From Treponema bryantii (GTDB lineage Bacteria > Spirochaetota > Spirochaetia > Treponematales > Treponemataceae): a stretch of 64,000 nt of DNA. The stretch is from assembly GCF_036492245.1 (NCBI RefSeq), contig NZ_AP025286.1, positions 62,001-126,000 on the forward strand. Direction: 5' to 3'. The notes beneath the pieces are model-generated. The model saw nothing but the letters and a program-made list of their open reading frames with translations, had not been told where the DNA came from and made no database searches. Made by a program: the position numbers and the translations under genes. Of the stretch, positions 25,762 through 34,643 are shown piece by piece. Numbering within the stretch: the first letter of the stretch is position 1; every line of letters begins with the position of its first letter.

Positions 25762-26297
25762 TCATCAAAAGCCTGCATAATTTCTTTTTCAAACGAGGAT
25801 GGCTGCCAGAGATCGAGGTCTGTAAATTCAAGTGCAACGGAACCGTTAGAGTCTTCAGTTATTTCTGGCACAAACTGAGCATCTGGCTTTGTTGTAAGAA
25901 ACCACAAGCGCAGAAAAGCAAAACGAGTATTTCCTTCTGCGGCATATTCTGATTTATGGCAAAGCGGACTTGAAAGTGCCAGACTTTTCAGATGAGTCTG
26001 ACGGTCGCCGCTTTGTTCATCTAATGACTTCAACTGGCAGAACAATTCATAAGCCTTCAATAAATCTTCTTCATCTTTTTCGATATCCTGTGTTACAGGC
26101 ATTGCAAACTCCTGAAACTGAGAACGGAGCAGTGCCCGCTTTTCTTCATCCTGTTGGTTTATATGCTGCTGAAGTCTTGAGAGTTTTTGAGTTTCCGAGT
26201 TCTCCTGAGGAATACGAACACCATTATGCTGAGAGAATTCTTCCAGTTTTTGTGTAAAATCCTGAATAGTTTGAAGTAGTGATTTCTTTTCTGCCAT
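25758..26297 (-). CDS. Hypothetical coiled-coil protein (179 aa)
   Basis: The product is Gln/Glu-rich and mostly helical in its first 110 residues (QDFTQKLEEFSQ, LSRLQQHINQQDEEKRALLRSQF), then turns to a compact C-terminal part (FAFLRLWFLTTKPDAQFVP ... LWQPSSFEKEIMQAFDD). ATG 26297 was chosen over an in-frame TTG two codons earlier. No signal peptide and no family recognised. It lies alone between convergent MATE and the divergent Bmp gene. Confidence 0.6.
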   Translation of the reverse strand: MAEKKSLLQTIQDFTQKLEEFSQHNGVRIPQENSETQKLSRLQQHINQQDEEKRALLRSQFQEFAMPVTQDIEKDEEDLLKAYELFCQLKSLDEQSGDRQTHLKSLALSSPLCHKSEYAAEGNTRFAFLRLWFLTTKPDAQFVPEITEDSNGSVALEFTDLDLWQPSSFEKEIMQAFDD

Positions 26298-26420
26298 ATT
26301 CAAAAGTCTAACGCGAAAAATCAGATTGTCAAATATATTTAGAATTTCTTATTTTAGTAGATACTTACAACGTAATGTTTTATAATAGTGATACTATCAT
26401 TTATTTGGAGGATAACTTAA

Positions 26421-27539
26421 ATGAAAAAGCTTATTGCAATTGCAATGATGATGGCACTTGTTTGTTCATCAACTTTTGCTGCTAAAGCAAAAAAAGCAAA
26501 GAAGTCTTCTAAGGCTTCTATCAAAATCGCTATGGTAACAGATTCAGGCGATATTACAGATCAGTCTTTCAATCAGACAACTTACCAGGCTTGTAAAGAT
26601 TACGCCGAAGCAAACGGACTTGAGTTCCAGTACTACAAACCAGCCGGAGATTCAAACGCAGACCGCGTTGCTTCTATCGATGCTGCTTATCAGGATGGTT
26701 ACAATGTAATCGTTCTTCCTGGATACCTTTTCGGTGAAGCAATTGGAAAGGTAGCTAAAGATTATGATGATGCTAAATTCATCGGTCTTGATATCAGCGA
26801 AGGTGACCTCGGTGGTATTGCTGTTCCAGCTAACGTATTCTGTGCAGTTTATGCAGAAGAGCTTCCTGGATTCTTCGCAGGTTATGCTGCAGTAAAAGAA
26901 GGATATCGTCACCTTGGATTCCTTGGTGGTATGGCTGTTCCAGCTGTAGTTCGCTACGGATACGGATTCGTTCAGGGTGCTAACAAGGCTGCTGAAGAAC
27001 TCAAAGTTGCTGATCAGGTAACAATTGAATATGTTTATGGTGGACAGTTCTACGGCGACCAGACAATTACAGCTGCTATGGACGGATGGTACAAGAACCG
27101 TGGTGTAGAAGTTGTATTCGCATGTGGTGGAGCTATCTGGTCTTCTGCTTGTGAAGCTGCTTCTAAAGTTGGTGGAAAGGTAATTGGTGTTGACGTTGAT
27201 CAGACAGCACAGATTAACAGCTACGCTGATGGTATGTGTGTAACTTCTGCTATGAAGGGTCTTTCTGCAACAGTAAACGCTGCTCTTTCTGCTATTCAGG
27301 CTGGAAACTGGGCTGACTACTCTGGAAAGATTGCTAACCTCGGTCTCGTATCAGGAAAAGACCTTTCTTTGAACTATGTAGGTCTTCCAACAGATACTTG
27401 GACAATGAAGAACTACTCAGTAAATGATTACAAGAAACTTGTAGCTGATGTATATGCTAATAAAGTTACAGTTTCTAACGCAATCGACAAGGCTCCAGCA
27501 GTTACTGTAAAAGTAAACTACTACCAGAACATTAAATAA
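26421..27539 (+). CDS. BMP-family substrate-binding protein (nucleoside ABC transporter)
   Basis: This 372-residue protein has a signal peptide (MKKLIAIAMMMALVCSSTFAA) without a good lipobox, then the BMP/PnrA fold: IKIAMVTDSGDITDQSFNQTTYQ, VIVLPGYLFGEAI, DDAKFIGLDI, HLGFLGGMAVPAV, GFVQGANKAAE. Treponema pallidum PnrA (TmpC) of this family binds purine nucleosides, so that is the likely ligand class. GGAGG precedes the ATG, with TATAAT at 26381-26386. The ATPase and two permeases follow. Confidence 0.9.
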   Translation: MKKLIAIAMMMALVCSSTFAAKAKKAKKSSKASIKIAMVTDSGDITDQSFNQTTYQACKDYAEANGLEFQYYKPAGDSNADRVASIDAAYQDGYNVIVLPGYLFGEAIGKVAKDYDDAKFIGLDISEGDLGGIAVPANVFCAVYAEELPGFFAGYAAVKEGYRHLGFLGGMAVPAVVRYGYGFVQGANKAAEELKVADQVTIEYVYGGQFYGDQTITAAMDGWYKNRGVEVVFACGGAIWSSACEAASKVGGKVIGVDVDQTAQINSYADGMCVTSAMKGLSATVNAALSAIQAGNWADYSGKIANLGLVSGKDLSLNYVGLPTDTWTMKNYSVNDYKKLVADVYANKVTVSNAIDKAPAVTVKVNYYQNIK

Positions 27540-27684
27540 GCCAAAAATCGAAGAACCGTTAAAAACAGGGCTGCGACAGCGGGCCTGTTTAGGTTCATCG
27601 AAAGAACGGCTCAGAGGCGAGACTTGCGAGCCGACAAAACGGAAATTATTAAGCGTGAACTCTCCGGTGTTCACGCTTTTTTTG
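27540..27684 (+). terminator. Structured 3' UTR ending in a rho-independent terminator
   Basis: After the Bmp stop, GAACC/GGTTC and AAACAGG/CCTGTTT arms form a long hairpin (about 27552-27597). Then AGCGTGAAC (27652-27660) pairs with GTTCACGCT (27669-27677) before seven Ts. Such structures often stabilise binding-protein mRNA relative to the downstream transporter genes. The first bases resemble the UTR at 15973-16010. Confidence 0.75.
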
Positions 27685-27721
27685 TTTAAATCCCTTTCTT
27701 TTTAGTATATAATTCTTTCTT

Positions 27722-29290
27722 ATGAGTGAAGAATACATCATTGAAATGCTTAATATTACTAAGCGTTTCCCCGGAATTATTGCGAATGACAATATCACCC
27801 TTCAGCTCAAAAAAGGCGAAATCCATGCGCTTTTGGGCGAGAACGGAGCTGGTAAGTCTACGCTTATGAGCGTTCTTTTCGGTCTTTATCAGCCGGAAGA
27901 AGGCGAAATCCACAAGAATGGAAAAAAGGTTGAAATCAAAAATCCTAATGATGCTACGGCTCTTGGAATTGGAATGGTGCATCAGCACTTTAAGCTCGTA
28001 GAAGTTTTTACTGTTCTTGATAATATCATTTTAGGCAGCGAAACAGTAAAGCATGGTTTTGTTGATAGAAAAGCTGCCAGAGAAAAAATCATCAATCTGA
28101 GTCAGAAGTATGGTCTTGCAGTTGACCCTGACGCAAAAATCGAAGACATCACAGTTGGTATGCAGCAGCGCGTAGAAATTTTGAAAATGCTCTACCGCGA
28201 TAATGAGATTTTGATTTTTGATGAACCTACTGCTGTCCTTACCCCTCAGGAAATCAAAGAGCTTATGCAGATTATGAAAAATCTTGCTGCAGAGGGAAAA
28301 TCAATCCTCTTTATTACACATAAGCTCAACGAAATCATGGAAGTTTCAGACCGTTGTTCAGTTCTCTGTAAAGGACGCTACATCGGTACTGTTGAGATTG
28401 CAAACACAAGCAAGGAAGAGCTCAGCCGCATGATGGTTGGCCGCGACGTAAAGTTCACTGTAGATAAAGAACCTGCAAAACCAGGTGAAGTTGTTCTTGA
28501 TGTAGAAAATCTTTGCGTTGAAAGTCATGTTCATAAAAAACTTGCCGTTCATAACGTTAGCCTTCAGGTTCGTGCCGGAGAAATCGTTTGTATTGCCGGA
28601 ATTGATGGAAACGGCCAGTCTGAGTTCATTCAGGGAATTACTGGTCTTGAGCGTGTTGCTCCTCATTCTGCTTCAAAAATCACTTTGTGCGGTATTGATA
28701 TCACTAAAAAATCTATCCGCGAAAGAAGCAAAGCTGGTATGAGCCATGTTCCGGAAGACCGCCATAAGCACGGTTTGGTTCTGGATTACACTCTTGAACA
28801 GAATATGGTGCTTCAGCGTTACTGGGAGCCTCAGTTCCAGAAGAATCAGTTTATAAAGACAAAAGAAGTTTCTGCTTATTCGCAGATGCTTATTGATAAA
28901 TACGATGTTCGAAGCGGACAGGGAAATAAAACCATTGCCCGTGCAATGTCTGGTGGAAATCAGCAGAAGGCAATTGTTGGCCGCGAACTCGATAAAGAGC
29001 ATTCACTTCTTATTGCAGTTCAGCCAACCCGTGGTCTTGATGTTGGTGCCATTGAATATCTTCATAAAGCAATTATTGCAGACCGTGACGCAGGAAAGGC
29101 AGTACTTCTTGTTTCTTACGAACTCGAAGAAGTTTTGAATCTCAGCGACAGAATCCTTGTAATGTATGAAGGCGAGATTGTCGGTGAACTGGATCCAAAA
29201 CAGACAACACCGGAAGAGCTTGGTCTTTACATGGCTGGTGCTAAACGTAATGTAGGCGAGAAAGCCGGTGGGGAGGCAAAAGATGAGTAA
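27722..29290 (+). CDS. Nucleoside/simple-sugar ABC transporter ATPase (double NBD)
   Basis: This 522-residue protein contains two ATPase domains, as in NupO/RbsA-type proteins. The first has Walker A GENGAGKST near 39, a VGMQQRVEILKML signature and LIFDEPTAVLTP. The second has degenerate Walker A GIDGNGQSEF and MSGGNQQKAIVGREL. It energises uptake with the Bmp protein upstream and the two permeases downstream. TATAAT (27708-27713) ends eight bases before the ATG with no Shine-Dalgarno, so it may have its own leaderless promoter after the terminator. Confidence 0.93.
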   Translation: MSEEYIIEMLNITKRFPGIIANDNITLQLKKGEIHALLGENGAGKSTLMSVLFGLYQPEEGEIHKNGKKVEIKNPNDATALGIGMVHQHFKLVEVFTVLDNIILGSETVKHGFVDRKAAREKIINLSQKYGLAVDPDAKIEDITVGMQQRVEILKMLYRDNEILIFDEPTAVLTPQEIKELMQIMKNLAAEGKSILFITHKLNEIMEVSDRCSVLCKGRYIGTVEIANTSKEELSRMMVGRDVKFTVDKEPAKPGEVVLDVENLCVESHVHKKLAVHNVSLQVRAGEIVCIAGIDGNGQSEFIQGITGLERVAPHSASKITLCGIDITKKSIRERSKAGMSHVPEDRHKHGLVLDYTLEQNMVLQRYWEPQFQKNQFIKTKEVSAYSQMLIDKYDVRSGQGNKTIARAMSGGNQQKAIVGRELDKEHSLLIAVQPTRGLDVGAIEYLHKAIIADRDAGKAVLLVSYELEEVLNLSDRILVMYEGEIVGELDPKQTTPEELGLYMAGAKRNVGEKAGGEAKDE

Positions 29291-30443
29291 TAAATTTAAG
29301 ACAGCACTTGCTTCTGATACTTCTAAATCAATTCTTTCTGCTGTAATTTGTGCGCTTCTTGGTATTCTGATTGGTTTTATCATTCTTCTGATTATCAATG
29401 CTGAACATGCGCCAAAGGCTATCAGCGTAATCTTGAAAAACTGGATGTATTACAGAAATAACGGTAAAAAGCTTTACTACCTGGGACAGACTCTGGTAAA
29501 GGCTGTACCGCTTATTCTTTGTGGAATTGCAGTTCTGTTTGCTTACAAATCTGGACTTTTCAACATTGGTGTTGCCGGCCAGTATTGTATCGGAATTGGT
29601 ATTTCACTCTGGACTGCATTAGCATGGCATCTTCCATGGTTTGTATGTGTGTTGTTTGCTATAGTATGTGCTGCTTTGTGGGCAAGTATTGCGGGCCTTC
29701 TGAAAGCTTTCTGTAATGTAAACGAAGTTATTGCGGGAATCATGCTCAACTGGATTTCACTTTATATTGTGAATGTGTTGATGCAGAATGAGCGCGTTAT
29801 GAACGTTGGTAAATCAGAAACCTTCTCAATTGCTGCAACTTCACCTCAGTCACTTTTGCCAACTCTTGGTCTTGGTGCTCTTTTCCATGATAACGAGTAT
29901 GTTTCAATTGCAATTCCTTTGACAATTGTTGTAGCAATTCTTGTAAACATTGTTTTGAAAAAGACAGTCCTTGGTTACGAACTTCGTGCTACAGGTCTTA
30001 ATAAGCATGCTGCAAAATATGCCGGAATGAAGGATAAGAAAAATCTGATTCTGACTATGGCTGTTTCTGGTGCTATTGCCGGTCTTGCTGCTTCACTTTT
30101 CTATCTGACTGATGTTCAGCCATGGAAGACAAGTTCGACTGTCCCTGCTATGGGCTTTAATGGTATTGCAGTTGCTTTCCTTGGTGAGCTGAATCCGATT
30201 GGTGTAATTTTCTCGGGTTACTTTATTCAGCATATCACTCAGGGTGGAAGCTTTATTGATACAAAATATTTTAATCCTCAGATTGCGGATTTGATCTCAT
30301 CTATCATCATTTATTCTTGTGCATTCATGTTCCTGTTTAAGACACAGTTAAGTAAGCTGATGGAAAGAAAGAAGAAGGTTGCGAAGTCAGAGGAAAAGCC
30401 TGTAAAGGCCGAATCTGCTGATGCCGAGGGCAAGAGAGGTTAA
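29283..30443 (+). CDS. Nucleoside ABC transporter permease 1
   Basis: This 386-residue protein has about nine membrane helices and BPD_transp_2 features (GIAVLFAYKSGLFNIGVAGQ, GIMLNWISLYIVN, ATGLNKHAAKYAGM, GFNGIAVAFLGELNPIG). GGGGAGG supports ATG 29283, which overlaps the ATPase stop by eight bases. It pairs with the permease at 30446 to form the membrane channel. Its charged C-terminal tail (KKKVAKSEEKPVKAE) is cytoplasmic by inference. Confidence 0.92.
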   Translation: MSNKFKTALASDTSKSILSAVICALLGILIGFIILLIINAEHAPKAISVILKNWMYYRNNGKKLYYLGQTLVKAVPLILCGIAVLFAYKSGLFNIGVAGQYCIGIGISLWTALAWHLPWFVCVLFAIVCAALWASIAGLLKAFCNVNEVIAGIMLNWISLYIVNVLMQNERVMNVGKSETFSIAATSPQSLLPTLGLGALFHDNEYVSIAIPLTIVVAILVNIVLKKTVLGYELRATGLNKHAAKYAGMKDKKNLILTMAVSGAIAGLAASLFYLTDVQPWKTSSTVPAMGFNGIAVAFLGELNPIGVIFSGYFIQHITQGGSFIDTKYFNPQIADLISSIIIYSCAFMFLFKTQLSKLMERKKKVAKSEEKPVKAESADAEGKRG

Positions 30444-30445
30444 TT

Positions 30446-31372
30446 ATGTTATTGATTCAATATACTTTAATTTATGCTTCAGTTTTGATTTTCGTTGCGT
30501 TCGGCGGTATGTTCAGTGAGCGCAGTGGTGTAATTAACCTTGGTCTTGAAGGAATTATGGTAATGGGTGCGCTTGGCGGTGCATTCGTGCTTTATTCTCT
30601 GCCTGCTGGAACTCCGGCCTTTGTTATAATTCTGCTGACAATTCTTGCGAGTGTTCTTTTCGGAATGTTATATTCTCTGTTCCTTGCAGTTGCGGCTATT
30701 AACTTTAAGGCGGATCAGACTCTGGTTGGTACAGCTATGAATATGCTTGCTACAGCCGCTGCTATTGTTATTGTTAAGTCGTTTAATAATGCGAGATCAG
30801 GTGGTACAAACCCTTCTGCAATTCTTGATTATATTGCAAACAGAAAGGTTTTCCTGATTGGAGATTTCAATATTTACATGATTTTGACAGTGATTCTTGT
30901 TGCTGTTGCCTATGTACTTTTGAACAAAACACGCTTTGGTCTTCGTCTTATGGCTTGTGGTGAACATCCTCAGGCTGCAGACAGCGTAGGTATCAATGTA
31001 TACAAAATGCGCTATGCAGGGGTTTTGATTTCAGGCTTCTGTGGTGGAATTGGTGGAATTATCTACATTTCTGCTGCAAACTCACAGTGGGACTTCATGT
31101 ACGGTGTTGCCGGTGCGGGCTTCCTTGCACTTGCCGTTATGATTTTCGGTCAGTGGAATCCGCTTCGTATTGCAGCCAGTGCTTTGCTATTTGGTGCATT
31201 CCGTGCCGTTGCAGATACTTATTCTGCATTTGATGCATTGATTCATCTTGTTCCAGGTGACGTTTACAAGATGCTTCCATACATCATTTCTCTTGTAGTT
31301 CTTGCATTCACTTCAAAGAAATCCCGCGCTCCTAAGGCTGAGGGTATTCCATACGATAAGGGTACAAGGTAA
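30446..31372 (+). CDS. Nucleoside ABC transporter permease 2
   Basis: This 308-residue membrane protein of the same superfamily has GGMFSERSGVINLGLEGIMVMGA near 21 and the MACGEHPQAADSVGINVYKMRYAGVLISG cytoplasmic loop. It begins two bases after permease 1 and ends the operon, which is followed by a palindromic repeat and then the bioY operator-terminator. Confidence 0.92.
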   Translation: MLLIQYTLIYASVLIFVAFGGMFSERSGVINLGLEGIMVMGALGGAFVLYSLPAGTPAFVIILLTILASVLFGMLYSLFLAVAAINFKADQTLVGTAMNMLATAAAIVIVKSFNNARSGGTNPSAILDYIANRKVFLIGDFNIYMILTVILVAVAYVLLNKTRFGLRLMACGEHPQAADSVGINVYKMRYAGVLISGFCGGIGGIIYISAANSQWDFMYGVAGAGFLALAVMIFGQWNPLRIAASALLFGAFRAVADTYSAFDALIHLVPGDVYKMLPYIISLVVLAFTSKKSRAPKAEGIPYDKGTR

Positions 31373-31381
31373 TTCTTATCT

Positions 31382-31453
31382 GACGTCATTGCGAGGAGCG
31401 AAGCGACGAAGCAATCTATTAATATGGATTGCTTCGCTTCGCTCGCAATAACG
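31382..31453. repeat. Palindromic intergenic repeat, copy 3
   Basis: GACGTCATTGCGAGGAGCG at the left and CTCGCAATAACG at the right enclose GCAATCTATT...ATGGATTGC. It is in the same orientation as copy 1, and one base of the right terminus differs from copies 1 and 2. Confidence 0.85.
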
Positions 31454-31460
31454 AAAGTAT

Positions 31461-31512
31461 AAAAAGGCTATTGTAAACCTATATTTAAATACAGGTTTAC
31501 AATAGCCTTTTT
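31461..31512 (+). promoter_or_regulatory. BirA operator embedded in a long palindrome that also looks like a terminator
   Basis: TTGTAAACC (31471-31479) and GGTTTACAA (31494-31502) are separated by 14 bases, the established bacterial BirA site. The palindrome extends outward to 20-base exact arms (31461-31480/31493-31512) and ends in a T-rich tract, so transcripts from the permease operon could terminate in it. The right half-site contains the bioY -35 TTTACA (31496-31501), 17 bases from TATAGT (31519-31524). Confidence 0.9.
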
Positions 31513-31531
31513 ATTTGCTATAGTCTCTCTT

Positions 31532-32137
31532 ATGAAAAATAAGTCAGTCTTAAAAATCTCTTTCATCGCGTTATTTGCCGCTATTATTTGTTTTGGTTGT
31601 TTTATCAGAATCCCTCTTGGTGTGATTCCGATTGTTTTGCAGAATGCCTTATGTATTCTGTGTGCTGTATTATTAGGAGGAGTCCTTGCTGGTGCTCCTG
31701 CAGCTCTCTTTTTAATTGCAGGTTTGATTGGTCTTCCAGTTTATTCTGGTGGAACCGGCGGGCTTGCTGTATGGCTTGGACCAACCGGCGGCTTTTTGCC
31801 TGGTTATCTGCTTGGTGCAGTGGTTGCAGGTTTTATTGCTGGAAAGCCGAGTGTTACTGAAAAGAAACTGACTGTAAAGGTAGTTGTTCGTGTTTCTGCT
31901 GCTGTTGTTACTGGTCTTGTGATTTTGTATATTCCGGGTGTAATCAGATTTTCGTATTGGGCAACTGCTGCCGGCAAAGTTCCTGCAGATAAAACAGCCC
32001 TTGCTTATACAATGGCTGCCTGCGTAATTCCATATATTCCTGGAGATATTCTTAAGGCTGTAATTGCCATACCGGTTGCGTTGAAGTTGCGTCCGGTACT
32101 TGCTCAGTATTTATATGAAGACTCAAATAAGTATTAG
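31532..32137 (+). CDS. bioY: Biotin ECF transporter S component
   Basis: This 201-residue, six-helix protein has BioY motifs: GCFIRIPLGVIPIVLQNALCILCA, GLPVYSGGTGGLAVWLGPTGGFLPGYLLGA and YIPGDILKAVIAIPVALKLRP. It binds biotin in the membrane. The predicted transcription start is at or within a base of ATG 31532, so it is probably translated from a leaderless mRNA, with repression by BirA at 31471-31502. The ATPase gene overlaps its end. Confidence 0.95.
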   Translation: MKNKSVLKISFIALFAAIICFGCFIRIPLGVIPIVLQNALCILCAVLLGGVLAGAPAALFLIAGLIGLPVYSGGTGGLAVWLGPTGGFLPGYLLGAVVAGFIAGKPSVTEKKLTVKVVVRVSAAVVTGLVILYIPGVIRFSYWATAAGKVPADKTALAYTMAACVIPYIPGDILKAVIAIPVALKLRPVLAQYLYEDSNKY

Positions 32138-32852
32138 TCATTTATCAAAAACATTCAGCACTGTTGCCGGTCCAAAGAAAGCCTTAGATGACGTAAGCCT
32201 TGAAATCAGAGAGGGTGAGTGCGTCGTTGTAGGCGGCGAAAACGGATCAGGTAAAAGTGTTCTGATGCAGATTATTGCCGGACTGATGGAGGCTGATAAC
32301 TCAGGAACAGATTCCAGAGTTCATGTTGAAGGCCGGGTCGGCCTCGTCTTCCAGGAAGCTGAAACTCAGATTCTCGGTGAAACTCCGGCAGAAGACATCG
32401 CCTTTGGTCCGAAAAATCTCGGCTGGAAAAAAGAAGAAGTTCAGACATCTGTACGTGAAGCTCTGGAAAAAACAGGGCTTACAGACAAAGCTGATTTTCC
32501 TGCCCGCTTTTTATCTGGTGGAGAAAAACGCCGTCTTGCAGTTGCCTGTATGCTCGCAATGAAGTTTCCAGTAATTATTTTAGATGAGCCATATGCCAAC
32601 CTGGATTTTGGAGGAGTTAAGCAGGTAAACGCACTTGTCCGCCAGCTTAAGGAAGAAGGTAAAACAGTTGTAATACTGTCACACGAGTTAGAAAAATGCC
32701 TCGGTCTTTCCGACCGATTGGTAGTTTTATTCCGTGGTAAAAAAGTTTTTGATGATACTCCGGAAGAAGGTCTAAAGCAAAACCTCGAAGAATGGAATAT
32801 CAGAAATCCGCTGGTTGCTTATAAATCAGTGAAAGATCTAATATGGGAATGA
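32115..32852 (+). CDS. bioM: Biotin ECF transporter ATPase
   Basis: This 245-residue ATPase has Walker A GGENGSGKSVLM near 38, the LSGGEKRRLAVACML signature and IILDEPYANLD Walker B. ATG 32115 was chosen because MKTQISISHLSKTF matches the family start; it overlaps bioY by 23 bases, implying coupled translation. It drives BioY with the EcfT protein encoded next. Confidence 0.9.
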   Translation: MKTQISISHLSKTFSTVAGPKKALDDVSLEIREGECVVVGGENGSGKSVLMQIIAGLMEADNSGTDSRVHVEGRVGLVFQEAETQILGETPAEDIAFGPKNLGWKKEEVQTSVREALEKTGLTDKADFPARFLSGGEKRRLAVACMLAMKFPVIILDEPYANLDFGGVKQVNALVRQLKEEGKTVVILSHELEKCLGLSDRLVVLFRGKKVFDDTPEEGLKQNLEEWNIRNPLVAYKSVKDLIWE

Positions 32853-33511
32853 CAAAAGATACCGCTTTTTCTTACAAACCTGGTTCCTCATTTTTGCACC
32901 GCTGTCCTGCGTGGATTAAGATTCTTTTGATCTCTGTGGTTAGTGTTGCGGTGTTTAAACAGCCATTTTATTGTGCAATCGGGCTTTGTATTATACAGGT
33001 TATTCTTGCGTTTGTATTGAAGTTCTCTGTTCGAGAACAGCTGCGAGATGTAAAAGCTGTATTATACTATGCGGTATTTTTGATTTTTGCAAAGCTGATT
33101 GGAAGCGTGGCATCGGGTCAGCTGGAGATATCAACATTTATTCGAAATGAAACAGAAACCTGGATTCTTTTATTAAAATTGCTTTGTGTAATGCAGAGTG
33201 CATCAATAGTATTTAAAACTTCAACTTCATTACAAATTCGCGAAGGACTCGAAAGCATGGAGCTTGCAGTTCGTAGACTTTTTCATGCAAAGAAAGAAAC
33301 TCCGGTTGCTCAGGCAGTTTCTCTTTTTATCTGTTTTATTCCTCAGGTTTCTAAAAACTGGCAGCAGGCAGAACGCGCGTGGAAAGCCCGCGGCGGGAAG
33401 AAATCTCTCCGAATGTTTATTGTTCTGCTTCCAGTATTCTTCTCTGTTGGTATGAAGCAGGCATATAATTCAGCACGGGCTATTTCAATACGGCAGAAGA
33501 CTTCAGCGTAA
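32843..33511 (+). CDS. bioN: Biotin ECF transporter transmembrane (EcfT) component
   Basis: This 222-residue protein has about five membrane helices and the EcfT coupling segment AERAWKARGGKK near 180. It overlaps the ATPase end by ten bases; an ATG two codons later is an alternative start. It completes the bioY-bioM-bioN unit. Its 3' end overlaps convergent birA by 32 bases. Confidence 0.88.
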   Translation: MGMTKDTAFSYKPGSSFLHRCPAWIKILLISVVSVAVFKQPFYCAIGLCIIQVILAFVLKFSVREQLRDVKAVLYYAVFLIFAKLIGSVASGQLEISTFIRNETETWILLLKLLCVMQSASIVFKTSTSLQIREGLESMELAVRRLFHAKKETPVAQAVSLFICFIPQVSKNWQQAERAWKARGGKKSLRMFIVLLPVFFSVGMKQAYNSARAISIRQKTSA

Positions 33512-34592
33512 CCTCTCCAGAGTTCAGTGTCTTTATAGTTCCGTCTTCCAGAGTGACAATGAGTCCGGCATTTTCATCGATGTCGGTAGCTGTAGCTTTG
33601 TAAGCAGTTTTTTCATCGCCAATCAGAGGGTATACTGTAAGTTCTCGGCCAAGCAGGAACGAGGCTTCTTTATATTCTTTTATGATTGCTTTGTGTGTTT
33701 CGGGACTTGAAGCATCTTCTTCAAAAATCTTAAGAACCTGGCCGGCGATTTCTGCGGCGACACGAGTTCTAGAAATTGAACCTGCAGCTTCTGGAGAAGT
33801 CTGAGTTACTGCATCTTCCAGTGTACCAACAACATCTGCCAGTTCACCTTCAAATGCAGTCTTATTCTTTTTAATATTTATTCCCATTCCAACAACGGCT
33901 GATTCAATCATTCCGCTTTCAAAATTGGCAACGCCTTCAGCAAGAATACCGCAGACTTTTTTACCTTCAACAAAAATATCATTGATCCATTTAATTTGTG
34001 GGTCTGCGGTTAATACAGAAATATCACCAAATACTTTTTTAATCGCTCTGCAAATTGCTACTGCCGCACACGCTGTCAACCTTGCAGGATTTGTAATTCC
34101 ACCTTTTGGAGCATATATCACAGAAATATAAATGCCGGTTTTTTCTGGAGAAACAAAGGTGCGTCCTAAGCGACCACGACCAGCAGTCTGGCTTTCGGCA
34201 ATAATTACTGAGCAGTGATATTTTTTGCCGGCTTCGGTAAGGCTACCGTCTGGTCCACGAAGATTTCCGCATTCAGCAAGGATTCGTTTTGCATAAGTAT
34301 TTGTAGAATCAATTTCCTTAAAGCATTCAATATGACAATCAGAAAGTTCTGGAAAACGTGAAGAAAAAGTTTCCTTAAAAAGTTCAGCGGTAAAAACATC
34401 ATTATCAGAAAGAACATAACCGCCGTTTGTTGTACCTTCAATTGAATTGCCAGTTTCGCGCAAAGCATTTACTGCCTTCCAGACAGCAGCACGGCTCACA
34501 CCACATTCAGCCGCGAGAGTTTCTCCCGAAACAGCCTGGCCCTTTGCATCCACGAGCAATTTCAAAACTTTTTCCTTCGTAGTCATATTCAT
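33480..34592 (-). CDS. birA: Bifunctional biotin protein ligase/biotin operon repressor
   Basis: This 370-residue protein has an N-terminal winged helix (EKVLKLLVDAKGQAVSGETLAAECGVSRAAVWKAVNAL), the ligase motifs GRGRLGRTFVSP and KWINDIFVEGKKVCGILAEG, and a C-terminal SH3-like cap. It makes biotinyl-AMP, biotinylates carboxylases and represses biotin genes, which fits the BirA site before bioY. ATG 34592 or 34586 starts the conserved region. TATAGT on the minus strand (34604-34599) ends six bases before 34592 with no Shine-Dalgarno, suggesting a leaderless message. Confidence 0.93.
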   Translation of the reverse strand: MNMTTKEKVLKLLVDAKGQAVSGETLAAECGVSRAAVWKAVNALRETGNSIEGTTNGGYVLSDNDVFTAELFKETFSSRFPELSDCHIECFKEIDSTNTYAKRILAECGNLRGPDGSLTEAGKKYHCSVIIAESQTAGRGRLGRTFVSPEKTGIYISVIYAPKGGITNPARLTACAAVAICRAIKKVFGDISVLTADPQIKWINDIFVEGKKVCGILAEGVANFESGMIESAVVGMGINIKKNKTAFEGELADVVGTLEDAVTQTSPEAAGSISRTRVAAEIAGQVLKIFEEDASSPETHKAIIKEYKEASFLLGRELTVYPLIGDEKTAYKATATDIDENAGLIVTLEDGTIKTLNSGEVTLKSSAVLK

Positions 34593-34643
34593 AGTGATAC
34601 TATAAAATTGCCTTTTCTTCAATTTGATATTATCTTTAAAAAT

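Noticed and set aside
26385-34603. Thirteen-base motif ATAGTGATACTAT shared by the Bmp and birA promoter regions
   Set aside because: Exact 13-mers recur by chance many times in an AT-rich window of this size; it overlaps ordinary -10 sequences.
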